Of a DNA stretch of 64,000 nucleotides, positions 11,637-21,720 are shown one piece after another (position 1 is the first letter of the stretch; each line of letters opens with the position of its first letter). The notes beneath the pieces are model-generated. The model worked only from the letters and a program-made list of their open reading frames with translations. It was not told where the DNA came from and did no database searches. The DNA comes from Atherix ibis (lineage: Eukaryota > Arthropoda > Insecta > Diptera > Athericidae), in assembly GCA_958298945.1 (NCBI GenBank), contig OY282605.1, positions 121,640,267-121,704,266 of the forward strand, given 5' to 3'. The position numbers were made by a program, and so were the translations under genes.

Positions 11637-12700
11637 AGTACCATAAATTGTACACACAGCGAGTCTTAATGCGTAGGATAATTAACAATCATTAATTATG
11701 GTTTTAACTCTCAAAAACGCATTCACTGAAATCTGGTGACAATGTTTAATGGCCCAGCTACTATCTGTGTGGTCCTTTTATAAACATACAAATTTAAATC
11801 ATATCATTTCATAAATACAAAAAAAAATCATATAATTCTATTATGACCAATAAAAGAAAAATTCATCAATAAAAAAGTTCTCAAATTTAAAATATTCTAA
11901 AAAATAATAAAAACCTTTAAAACGTTGTAGGAAATAATAAAAATATTTTTAAAAAAAAATTCATTTAAATAGAAAACTTTTATAGGAAAATATAAAAATC
12001 TTTATAAAGAAAAATATTATATCCCAAAAAAAAAAAAATAAGAAGAAAATACTTTTTTTTTTATATATAAAATATGGTAGAAAATATAAAAATTCGATTA
12101 CACTCAAGATCAAATGATGCAAAATTAAAATAGGACAAAACTAAAAGGACTTGACTTAGCAAAAACTTTTTAGAGGATAATTCTTTTCAATCAATTTAAA
12201 TTCAATCCTTAAGAAAACTTTTCCAAATCAACTATTATAATTTTATTATATTTAAGGAAAATCTCAACCAAAAATAGAAAAAAAAATAGTTTTCATGTTG
12301 CTTTTCAAAAGAAAATACTTAACTTTTTGGTAGTTTGTAAAAATAATAAAAATATATATTTTTTTTTTCAACTCATATAAATATGTTAAAGGATTTTAAG
12401 CATATTCAAAAACTACCAAATCGAATGCAATCGTTTAGGCTTTTACTGATTCTATTTAATAAAATCAAAAGTGTGGAAGAGACTATTTTTCCATTTCAAT
12501 TTGGCTATTGACATGAACGGGTAGTAAAAATGAATAGAAAATCGAGAATTCACCAGTCGATGGTTAAGGATAGATCCTTACAAAAGGCAAAAGCATCATT
12601 GATTTCCTTAAGGAAAACCATTTTATTATGAGATGTGAAAAGCCATTTTTCCTAACACCAGATAAACATTTATACGGTCCATTGAAATGCTTAAGTGACG
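11637..12700. other. Very AT-rich intergenic sequence
   Basis: Runs of A and T throughout, no open frame of note. Nothing recognised. Confidence 0.5.
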
Positions 12701-12710
12701 AATATATATC

Positions 12711-12881
12711 TTAGGAATCGTTATCGTCCTCGTATGGTTTTGTATAAGCTTTTTCCACGATTTTACTGGCAGTGTCAGTTGTGTCTCTGTTGCTGTTAGT
12801 TTTTCCTTCACATTCTATAGTAGTTTCAATGGTTGGCAAATGGTATCGAAAAAAACAAACAAATATGAATAGTAGTAAATA
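12711..12881 (-). CDS. Candidate last exon of a membrane protein
   Basis: Reading minus, a pyrimidine-rich tract ends in AG at 12883-12882. An open frame of 56 codons follows and ends in TAA at 12713-12711. The predicted peptide starts with a hydrophobic run (YLLLFIFVCFF), then a basic residue and a polar tail with acidic end (KPYEDDNDS). This order is what the end of a single-pass membrane protein would look like: part of the membrane helix, then a short cytoplasmic tail. The first half of the helix would be in the previous exon. No upstream exon with a matching phase was identified; the open segment at 13603-13791 does not join in phase at its best donor. No known family recognised. Confidence 0.35.
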   Translation of the reverse strand, partial: YLLLFIFVCFFRYHLPTIETTIECEGKTNSNRDTTDTASKIVEKAYTKPYEDDNDS

Positions 12882-13321
12882 CTATAGAAGATGGTAAAAG
12901 TCACGGATAAAAGTAATTTTAATCAACAAATCGGCTCCAAAAATTCAAGGAAAATCAGAGCGAATAAGAAAAAATACCAGAAAGTTTCCTTATAGTGTGT
13001 CTATGTACAAGGATACTTTATTCGATGGTAGATAATATTTTTCATAATATACGAAATATTAGGAGAAAATATCAAAACAAAAAAAAGGACATCTATTATA
13101 TTTTTTTCTCAATAATATTCACTCTTATTTATTTCCACATATACATACATGTAAGCTATAATGTTCGTAGCTGACACGATTAGAAGGGATGACTACTGAC
13201 ATAGTGACTACACTTAAGGGATAAACAACGCCGCTTATACAAAAACGAATAAGCAAAATAAAGAAAGATTCTAAAGAAAAAGGACAAAAGGGATATTGTT
13301 AAAAAAATATAGAAAATATAG

Positions 13322-13346
13322 AGCATAAAGCATAAAGCATAAAGCT
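13322..13346. repeat. Short tandem repeat, 7-base unit, three copies
   Basis: The unit GCATAAA repeats three times in a row with no change. A simple microsatellite. Confidence 0.7.
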
Positions 13347-13602
13347 GGAAAACAATTTTGATCTGTGCGTAATCACGTTCGTAACAAATGAGGCGTCAAT
13401 GACAGTCGGAAGTCGGCTGTTGGCAGACAACAGACGGCATTTTGTAAGGCAGAAAGTTACATACTTTCTAAAAGAGTTATAGTCTTAGTTGAGGGTGTGC
13501 ACAATGATTTTTTTTTTATTTAGAAAAATAGCCAAAGAGTGAAAAGCCCTCTCGGTTAGCATTCGCCTCCCTTATCTATACTCTATTTCCAATAGAAACA
13601 GA

Positions 13603-13791
13603 TTAGATTCGAATACTGCTGCTACTCTTCGTGTAACTACTCCTTCTACCAGCAATAAAAATCAATTCATTCTTGTTTCGAGTTAACGTTAAATTGTTAC
13701 AACTGAAAACTTTATCAGAATCATTCTTAACATCATATTTATCTTTGGCACTGCCGTTCGTATTATAATCGTCTGCCTGATACCTCTTCAA
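13603..13791 (-). other. Possible coding segment, minus strand
   Basis: Open frame with a polar, protein-like composition (RYQADDYNTNGSAKDKYDV, later KNELIFIAGRRSSYTKS). An AG after a C-rich tract near 13785 could act as an acceptor and GGTAGAAG near 13640 as a weak donor. It lies on the same strand as the candidate last exon at 12711-12881, but the phases do not fit. Unrecognised; may be chance. Confidence 0.2.
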
Positions 13792-13869
13792 GGGGGTAGT
13801 TCCAAGAAAAGACCATTCATTGTACAGACGCGTGCATAAAAGGATCGTATATCCTTCTAGCTAAGGATG

Positions 13870-14449
13870 AATTACATCAAAATGCCAAACTGTTTAGGGA
13901 ATCTCTTCACGATAGCCAAACGTATAAAAGAAACAATTTGCGGTTCACAAAGTTTCAGTAATTTTGTCGATTTCGAGGGTAGTTATTTACTCGTATTTGA
14001 AGTTTCATATTTTCTTTTATTCGTGTATTTTCTTTCCATCGTTTTTATGAAACTCGTATATTTTCTCTTCCCTATCATTTATAATAATTTATTTATTTTC
14101 TCTTCATTTAACAATCAAAATCTAGTTTTGTAATGGTTTCTAATAATACCAACGATTACTAAAACATAATTTTTTATATTGATGGCCAAAGATAAGAAAA
14201 TAATATTTATTAGAAATTATTACAATTCCATTAAATAAACATAAGAATTTTGGATGATTTACGATTTAATTGAGACTGAATAGTAAAAGGAAATTTACTT
14301 TTCGGTACTTAATCTTATTTGAGGTTGGAAAAGTGTAAATTTTTCAGTAATATTTTTTTAAGGGTTACAAAGAATCAATTTGGAACCAAAATGTGATTTT
14401 TTTAAAGATAAATTTGCCGTATTTTTTTTTGTATATATTAATTTTTTGT
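13870..14449. other. AT-rich intergenic sequence
   Basis: A plus-strand frame at 13867-14133 is open but strongly hydrophobic and Phe-rich, as expected of T-rich DNA. No gene supported. Confidence 0.45.
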
Positions 14450-14513
14450 ATTCCTTTAGATTCAGATTTTGTACGTATCTGAATCGAAAGGAATACGTAT
14501 CTGAATCTAAAGG
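14450..14513. repeat. Inverted repeat with an extra direct copy of one arm
   Basis: Arms 14450-14467 and 14477-14494 match at 17 of 18 positions around a 9-base loop. A second copy of the right arm, ACGTATCTGAATC onward, follows at 14495-14513, so the right arm is tandemly duplicated. Confidence 0.65.
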
Positions 14514-14707
14514 TTTAATAGATAGAATAACGTATGTGCAATGGATTAAGAAGCCTAAATATGAGAGAACTCATGCATTACAAGAAAATGACAAATAAAT
14601 AGTAAATCATATATAAGAGAACTAGTTCCACACTTCATCTGTCAATTTTAATTTAACTAGTCTAAGGTAAAGAGGATGTCAAAATATAACTAGTATCTTG
14701 ATAGCGC

Positions 14708-15202
14708 ACGAGGGATGTATGATTAATACCTGGCCTGGATAGGAAAAAATATTCTTATTTGTAAAATCTTACAAATATATTTTAAATTAGCTGATATACT
14801 TAGTCGAACATTTTTATTTACTTTGTATTCCATATAAAACTCTCCAAAACAGGCGTTTGATTCAGCAATCAAATCATCGTTTGAGCCAAATCTTTTTCCG
14901 CTAAGAGATTTTTTTATATTCGTAAATAGGAACAAATTGGTGGATGTGGAAGCAATTCATATCTTAACTCATAGAATTTTGCCATAAAGATAATGCAAGA
15001 TTGCACGTGTGCATTGTCTTGATGAAAGATAATCTTTTTCCTTTCCAAATGCTAACGTTTTCGTCTTGATTTCATAATTTTACCGGTTATGGTTTTTCCT
15101 TTTTACATATAGATGATAACTATGTGAATCCCATCAAATAATGGCCATACCCTTTATTGGCGATAGAACTGTTTTTGTCTTCTTTTTGTTAGTAGAATTG
15201 CA
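14708..15202 (-). pseudogene. Mariner family E, copy E1, decayed 3' half
   Basis: The left end reads CGAGGGATGTATGATTAATA, similar to the ends at 26279 and 33546. Minus-strand frames keep the C-terminal half of an irritans-like transposase. FHQDNAHVQS, the second catalytic Asp region, is at about 15025-15000. YELLPHPP is at about 14965, and NIKKSLSGKRFGSN at about 14915-14875. The third Asp region between the last two is deleted. Multiple frameshifts and stops. The right end cannot be defined because the sequence passes into a tandem array. Confidence 0.65.
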
Positions 15203-16330
15203 TTATTTCACTGATCTTTGGTCCAATATTTGACTGAGCTCAAAATTTGATTTTTCTCATATTAATAAAAAACGGAAATTTTGTCTCATTTTAATGGCTG
15301 TCAAAACTTAACTAATTTTGTTGTAAGAATAGCATATGTAAAAATATTTTGTTGATATCAGCTACACATTTTCATTAGCCAATGACTTATCATATTGCCC
15401 TCACATCAATACCTATTTAGCAGGTCCTAACAAAATAGGTGCAGCGCTCAGTTATATCAGTGACTACAAATAAATGCTCAATTAATTAAACCGATCTAAG
15501 CGATTTACGCTTAAGTGTCCTATCATTTTGGATGACATTACCATTTGACTGACCTTTCGTCTAATATTTGACTGCGCTCAAAATTTGCTTTTTTCTATAT
15601 TAATAAAAGATAAAAATCTTATCTTATTCCAATGGCTATCAAAACTGAACTAATTTTATTGTAAGAATAGCAGATGTAAAAATATTTTGATGATATCAGC
15701 TACATCTTTAGATTAGCCAATGACTTATCATATTGCCCTCGCATCAAGATAACTTAGCAGATCCTAACAAAATAAATTCCATGGCTATCAAAACTAAACT
15801 AATTTTATTGTAAGAATGCAGATGTAAAAATATTTTGATGATATCACCTACATCTTTATATTAGCCAATGACTTATCATATTGCCCTCGGAATAAGACCA
15901 CTTAGCAGATCTTAACTAAATAGACTCAGCGCTCAGTTATATCAGTGTCTACAAATAAATGCTCAATTAATTAAACCGATCTAAGCGATTTACGTTTAAG
16001 TGTTCTATCGTTCTGAATGACATTACCATTTGACTGACCTTTCGTCTAATATTTGACTGCGCTCAAAATTTGCTTTTTTCTATATTAATAAAGGATAAAA
16101 ATCTTATCTCATTCCAATGGCTATCAAAACTAAACTAATTTTATTGTAAGAATGCAGATGTAAAAATATTTTGATGATATCACCTACATCTTTAAATTAG
16201 CCAATGACTTATCATATTGCCCTCGGAATAAGACTACTTAGCAGATCCTAACAAAATAGACTCAGCGCTCAATAATATCAGTGATTTCGAATAAATGATC
16301 AATTAATAAGACCGATCTAAGCGATTGACA
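15203..16330. repeat. Satellite-like tandem array, period about 337 bp
   Basis: The phrase TTTGACTG.GCTCAAAATTTG occurs at 15229, 15567 and 16052, and ATGGCTATCAAAACT at about 15632, 15781 and 16117. Spacings are 338, 336 and one shortened unit of about 149 bp, so there are roughly three full units and one truncated unit. Adjacent units look about 85-95 percent alike by eye, and the later ones are more alike. Each unit ends in AAACCGATCTAAGCGATT followed by a short variable link. No coding frame. It could be a small satellite or repeats inside a larger unrecognised transposon. Confidence 0.8.
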
Positions 16331-17888
16331 AGCGTGCTATTCATGGTTTCTCTTAGGACTTTTAGTGACTTTTTAAGAAAGCGGAATCATAGAAACAAAG
16401 AGCTTTAGAAAATCCTCAGTTGTCAGTAAGCTTTTTTTTGCTCAATATATTTAATAGAAATTTTTATTGATTTATTTCATTGTGCAATTTTGTTTATCAA
16501 AAAAATCATTTTTCAACAAATATATTTTTTTATTTTCTGAGATTTTATTTTTATGTAAGAAAGATTAAAAAATAATAGTTCAAGTTGATAATACAGTCCA
16601 TTATATGCTTTCATTAATATCAGTGGGTCTTCTACAGGACTTCAGTTACTCTTTAAATATTGAATACATAAATTATGATCTCATAAGGTAATTATTTATG
16701 CATATTTTAATATTGAAATTTATTATATAAAATATTGATTAGATTCACTTAGTAATGGAATCATATTAAATATTTCGAATTTAATTCTCATTATTTATAC
16801 ACAATAAATTCAATAACATTTATCACTGTATTAGCAAACTTTGTATTTTAATTATAGAATTAACTACTATGCATGCTTATATATATAATCGTAGATATCT
16901 AATGAAATTATTTTGATTTATGTTAATCATGATATTGGACTAATTAAGTCTCTATTCTCATCATTGTATTTAAACACAATCCTAAGTAACTAAGTAATAT
17001 TAATTAAGAAGTAAAGATTAGCATAGACGTGCGTACGCATAGAATAGAATAAATTATTATTAATCAAAAGTTCCTTTTTCTATTTTTGACAAAAAATTTA
17101 TTTGAATAAAATATTTCCAAAATTATAATATATTATGTATATAAATTTATTTATATAATTTGGTTAATCCCGAAAATTTTCGCTAAGATGCGTCCTCTTA
17201 TTTTTTTTCCATGCTATGAAAGAAGACAAAAACTTTAGTTCAGATATTTAATAATTTATTGAAACAATAGAAAAGGATATACTTGGAAAGATGGATAGAC
17301 TTTCGCTTTATGTACTGAAAAAATTTAAAAATATATAATTAATCTTAAATTTTTATGCATTTATTTTTTTTTAAAACAGGATCACGTGATGTGGGCATTT
17401 TTAGTATTATTTCCAATAAAGTTCGACTTCAATTTGATCAATTAGGTTTTTTTTTGCATTGAAAATGAATATTGAAAAGTTAACAAATATAAATGAATAC
17501 TTATGAAAGATGTAATATTGCACATTCGCATAATTATTAAGAGATGGCGCTGCTATGCATGCTTTTACATTTTCCCATGTGTGCTGTTATAAGGTATAAA
17601 ATTTTCATTTATGTTATATTATATTCTTCATTTATAATATTAATAATTTCTAGATTTCTAATATTGCAATAGATCTTATCGATAAAGAGTAAATTTATAC
17701 ATATTATTACAGTAAAAGTTAAATTGAAAAGGATTTTTTTTAAATTTAATATTTAAAAATGCAAAATGTAAAAATAATAGCCAAATTTAATATTAAAAAA
17801 GATCTTTTATTATATTTTCATTTAAAAAACATAAAATCTAATACTATCTACGAGATAGATAATTGTTAACCTATTGCTAGACAAGTAT
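16331..17888. other. Very AT-rich intergenic sequence
   Basis: No gene or element recognised; many short A/T palindromes. Confidence 0.5.
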
Positions 17889-17889
17889 A

Positions 17890-19087
17890 CCAGGTATATA
17901 AGTTTAAATCCGCTGTTTTTTAGTCAAAGAAACACATGTTTTTTTTTTATAGAAAGTAAAAATAAATTTATTCAAAGAACTTGCCTTCGCTAGCTACACA
18001 TTTTTCCCATCTCTCGGACAATTTGTGGATACCATGCCAACAAAATTCCTTTTCTTTGGAGGCAAATCAATTATCAAGCCATTTTCGGACGTCTTCGTAA
18101 TCGAAGTGCTGTTCAGCGAGCGCGTGGCCTATCGCCGAAAACAGGTGGTAGTCGGAAGGGAACAGGTCTGTTGAATAAGCAAGGTAGGCTAGCACCTCCC
18201 AGTTGAGTGTCTCCAAGTCAGCTTGTCATGTCTTTTGTTGATAATCCGTCCTTTTTTCACGCAGAGCACGGTGCAATTTGCTCAGTTATTGATGGTAGGG
18301 GTGGGCATTGACAGTTTCAGCAGGTTTCCACATCTCATAGTAGACGATACCCGGCTGATCCCATCAAACGCACAGCATCGTCTTTCGTCCGAAGCGATTT
18401 GGTCTTGAAATCAAGAACCCATGATTTCTTGCGTTTAGGATTCTCGAAATATATCTACTTTTCATCGCCTGTCACAATCCGATGCTTGAACGACTTTTTT
18501 TTGTCTGGCGAGCAAGATTTCGCAAGTGTTTTGGCGTCGCTCCATCTGCATATTGTTCAATTCATGCGGCACCGATTTTCCGATCTTTACAATCTTTCTC
18601 ATGGCACGCAGACGCATGGAAATGGCTGGTTGAGTAACACCCAATTGTTTCACGAGCATTATTTGCGATTGGGTATTGTCTTTGTCCAAAAGAGGTTACA
18701 AGTGCTGGTCCTCAACCTTCCAAGGTCGATTGTCGCGCTTCTTGTCCCACAAGTCATCATTGTCGTCTTTGAACCGACGAATCTGTTCTCGGCACGTTGT
18801 TTCCGATAAAGCACTGTCACCATAGGCCTCCATAAGCATTCGATGCGATTTGGAAGCCGATTTCTTCAAATTGAAGCAGAAAAGCAGAGCTTCCCGCATA
18901 TGCTCTTTTTATGGCACAAAATTAGATATGATTACCAAAGGAAAAATGTGTGTTGTTGTACGAAATTGCTGACAATATGCACTGATTAATGTTGACAGAT
19001 GTCAAACTCATAAAAAAAAGTATGGCATGCCCATGGTAGCTTAATACGCTCACTCACGCCATCTGTGGCCAAAGCTTATATCCTTGG
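17890..19087 (-). mobile_element. Mariner family B, copy B3, inactive
   Basis: The left end CCAGGTATATAAG follows TATA. The right end has lost the inner part of its repeat and ends CCTTGG before TA at 19088-19089. The transposase reads minus. The start codon has decayed (ATG to ATA at about 18929), and a stop falls within the first few codons. Frames 18899-18696 (KKSASKSHRMLMEAYGDSAL) and 18689-18462 (GVTQPAISMRLRAMRKI) hold the two DNA-binding helices. Downstream parts, including WWDQPG and the C-terminus, are present but broken or deleted: the second Asp region is shortened near 18220. Inactive. Confidence 0.85.
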
Positions 19088-19089
19088 TA

Positions 19090-19825
19090 TATGATGTTTA
19101 TGCCGGTAAGGTGGAATTTTTCTAAACTTCAATATTTTTATTTTACTTATATAACTCGTTGGATTAACTGAATTTCCAAGAAAGAACAAATATTTGGAAA
19201 AACAAGAACATAAGTGAAAACTCTCACGTGACTCTCTTGGTAGTAGATCGTCCTACATCAAATAACCAATAATATGGGGGAGCTGCAAAATTTTATATAT
19301 AAAAAAAACAAACTTAAATAAAATAAAATAAACCAGAGAAAGGGATGGGCGGTGTAAAGCTAACCAGATTGTGCATTAAATATTCGCATTCACCGTGTGG
19401 ATTTTTTTAACAATTTTATTTTATTTTCATTGTTATCCTCGTCAAAGTATAGTCTTTGAGTAGCTATATTTTGGCGAATATATTAATTCCACTTTTCTTA
19501 GCTTTTACTGGAATTTCCCTTATATTATCGGCTACACTCGGTTAAATATAATCAACAGTACCATTATAACATCCTTTTAAGATATTTCTGTTTTTGGAGG
19601 AATAAATAAAAAATAATATGGACTGTGCTGAGGTCAATGAGGGTTTCTGAAAAACTACACAAGTCCTTTTTTCCTTAAAAAAAGTGGCAATGACATTGTA
19701 ATACGTGTGGTTCTCATACATCGAAGTGTCTCTAATGTCCGCGAACAGCCCTTTTTAACTTCAATGGTAATCGAATTGCATCAGATTTTAAAGGTCACCC
19801 TAAGCAAGATTATCTCCAATAATGC
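19090..19825. other. Intergenic sequence
   Basis: AT-rich, with a less AT-rich patch from about 19690. No element ends recognised. Confidence 0.4.
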
Positions 19826-19826
19826 T

Positions 19827-20066
19827 CTATGTCCTGTAAACCTTCTGCTTTCGATAGGGAATGTTCCCCATTGGTTCGTAAGTCAAATTTGCTTGTAATT
19901 TATTAAGTCGAACAAAAAATTTGTTACTGGAAGGCTTAGAAACATGTACTACTCGACTAAGAGGGGCTTGCACATAAGCTTTGTAGAGAAAAGTCCGCCC
20001 TGTTGTCTTATTTTGATCAATTTCTGTCGCACCGTAAATACAATAGAGAATCTCGCTGATTTTCAC
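19827..20066 (-). other. Unrecognised open frame of 79 codons
   Basis: Starts at a true ATG (MKISEILYCIYGATEIDQ) and ends in a stop at 19827. Composition is ordinary for a protein and less AT-biased than nearby chance frames. No domain recognised. It could be a small gene, part of an old transposon, or chance. Confidence 0.25.
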
Positions 20067-20339
20067 TCAGCGAGATCTTCATTTTTTAAATGAAATTTGT
20101 TTTTTAAGAATTTCCAACAGTTAATTTAAGTTTTTATAAACAATAAAACAATTTTAAAATTATTTTAATTAAAAAAAAAATAGTTTTTTTTTGTGCGTGT
20201 AAGGTCTATTTTTGTAGTACCACGACCGTGGCACCATTTGCGACTACAAATGCCGCGTGAACTGACGTTACCCGTTTCCTAAACGAAGCTGGTCTTTTTT
20301 TAGTAGCTTGGAACAATTAGAGTTAGTTAAATTTTGTGT

Positions 20340-20727
20340 AGCATTTTAGTATATTTGACCAGGTTAAAAAGTGGACTTGGAAATGAAAATGTTGGATCTA
20401 GAAGCTCCTCAATGGGAGAAGCCCCGCTCAGAAAGAAATTCTTAGTTTGCTGGCATTCGCTCAAAATGTGTGGAATAGTTAGTAGAATGCTATAGGATTG
20501 GCGGATAAGATGAGTGTGGTTTCCAAAAAGAATGTTATGGATGAGAGCAGTATGCCATATGTGTATGCGAATTTTGAGCAGTTTTCATGCTCAGAATTTT
20601 GTTAAGGATGTTGATAAAACTACTTCATTGGTAGTTGGCCAATGATATCATAAGAAACGTTCACTGTTGGTCCAGTCTGTATTTATACATATGGCCGAGG
20701 ATGTCCTTTGCTATAATAGGCGAGACA
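20340..20727 (-). pseudogene. LINE C-terminal remnant, left part (split by mariner A3)
   Basis: Minus-strand frames resemble the region after the RNase H domain in I/R1-type non-LTR retrotransposons, where a HxxxxC element ends a metal-binding motif: about 20480-20440 reads HILSECQQTKNFF. Frameshifts and stops are frequent. The RNase H part lies on the far side of mariner copy A3 at 21598-21720, in the order expected on the minus strand. Confidence 0.45.
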
Positions 20728-20729
20728 TA

Positions 20730-21597
20730 CGAGGTCTGTTCAAAAAGTATCCCGAATTTTGAATTTCCGCGGATTACGTATATTCGATTTTCGTTTTTTT
20801 GTGGCGTTATGTTGGTACTAATGTCTCTCACTTATGCCGACAAGTTCGGCCATTTTGAATGTTCAGTTAATTTTTGACAGCTGCTTTGCTTGGCTCGAAT
20901 TTCGACCAAAAACCGCATCGCATAAACATTGCTAAGGATCTGTTGGACTCTGTCCGTGATGACCCAAATTTGCTCCACAGGGTCATAACTGGTCACGAAT
21001 CATGGGTTATAGTTATGACGTGGAAACCAAAGCTCAATCATCCCAATGGAAGTTGCCGCACGCACCAAGACCGAAAAAAGCGCGCCAAGTTCGGTCGAAT
21101 GTGAAAGTTTTGCTTACAGTTTTCTTCGATTGCAGGGGCGTGGGGCATTATGAGTTATTGCCATAGGGTAGAACGGTCAATAAGGAATATTACCTGCATA
21201 TTATGCGCGAAACAATCAGCCAGAAACGCCCGCCTTTGTGGAAGAACAAAAATTGGCTTTTGCATCATGATAACGCCCCTGCTCACGCATCGTTGCTTGT
21301 GCGCGAATTTTTGGCCAAAAACAATACGCTAATAATGCCGTAGCCACCGTATTCCCCAGATTTGGACACCTGTAAATTTTTTTTGTTCCCGAAACAGATT
21401 CTTTGATCCATTTTTTGAAATGGGCAAAAATCGAAGATGAGCCAAAAGACGTGCAAGCAAAGCAGCTGTCAAAATGGCTGAACTTGTAGGCATAACTGAG
21501 AGACATGAGTACCAATGTAACGCCATAAAAAATCGTAAATCGAATATACGTAATCCGCGGAAATTCAAAATTCGCGATACTTTTTGAACAGACCTCG
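20730..21597 (+). mobile_element. Mariner family A, copy A3, fold-back form
   Basis: TA at 20728-20729 precedes CGAGGTCTGTTC; the right end GAACAGACCTCG stops at 21597, followed by TT. Transposase remnants read plus: the linker and first Asp region at about 20890-21030 (GHESWVYSYDVE in mixed frames), the second at about 21265-21310 (HHDNAPAHASLLVRE), and a shortened third. As in A1, the last about 195 bp is an inverted copy of the 5' end, joined after the FFLFPK codons near 21395-21410. Inserted inside a LINE remnant. Confidence 0.85.
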
Positions 21598-21720
21598 TTT
21601 AGGGGATAGCGATGAGCACAGGATGCCGGAGAGTTTCTCTTGTCAACTGATCAACACGTTCATTTTCCATTATTTCCACATGATCCGGCACTCAACGTAA
21701 GTCAACACAACTGTTGTTGA
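21598..21720 (-). pseudogene. LINE RNase H domain remnant, right part
   Basis: Minus strand reads VPDHVEIMENERVDQLTRET, which fits the RNase H signature VPGHxxIxGNExADxLAR of I/R1-like retrotransposon polyproteins with several substitutions. It continues the remnant at 20340-20727; mariner A3 separates the two. Confidence 0.5.

Noticed and set aside
13555..13640. tRNA-like words such as GATTCGAAT
   Set aside because: No cloverleaf could be formed around them by eye.
15203..16330. CRISPR-like array
   Set aside because: Unit length is about 337 bp with no regular short repeats and unique spacers; it is a plain tandem repeat.
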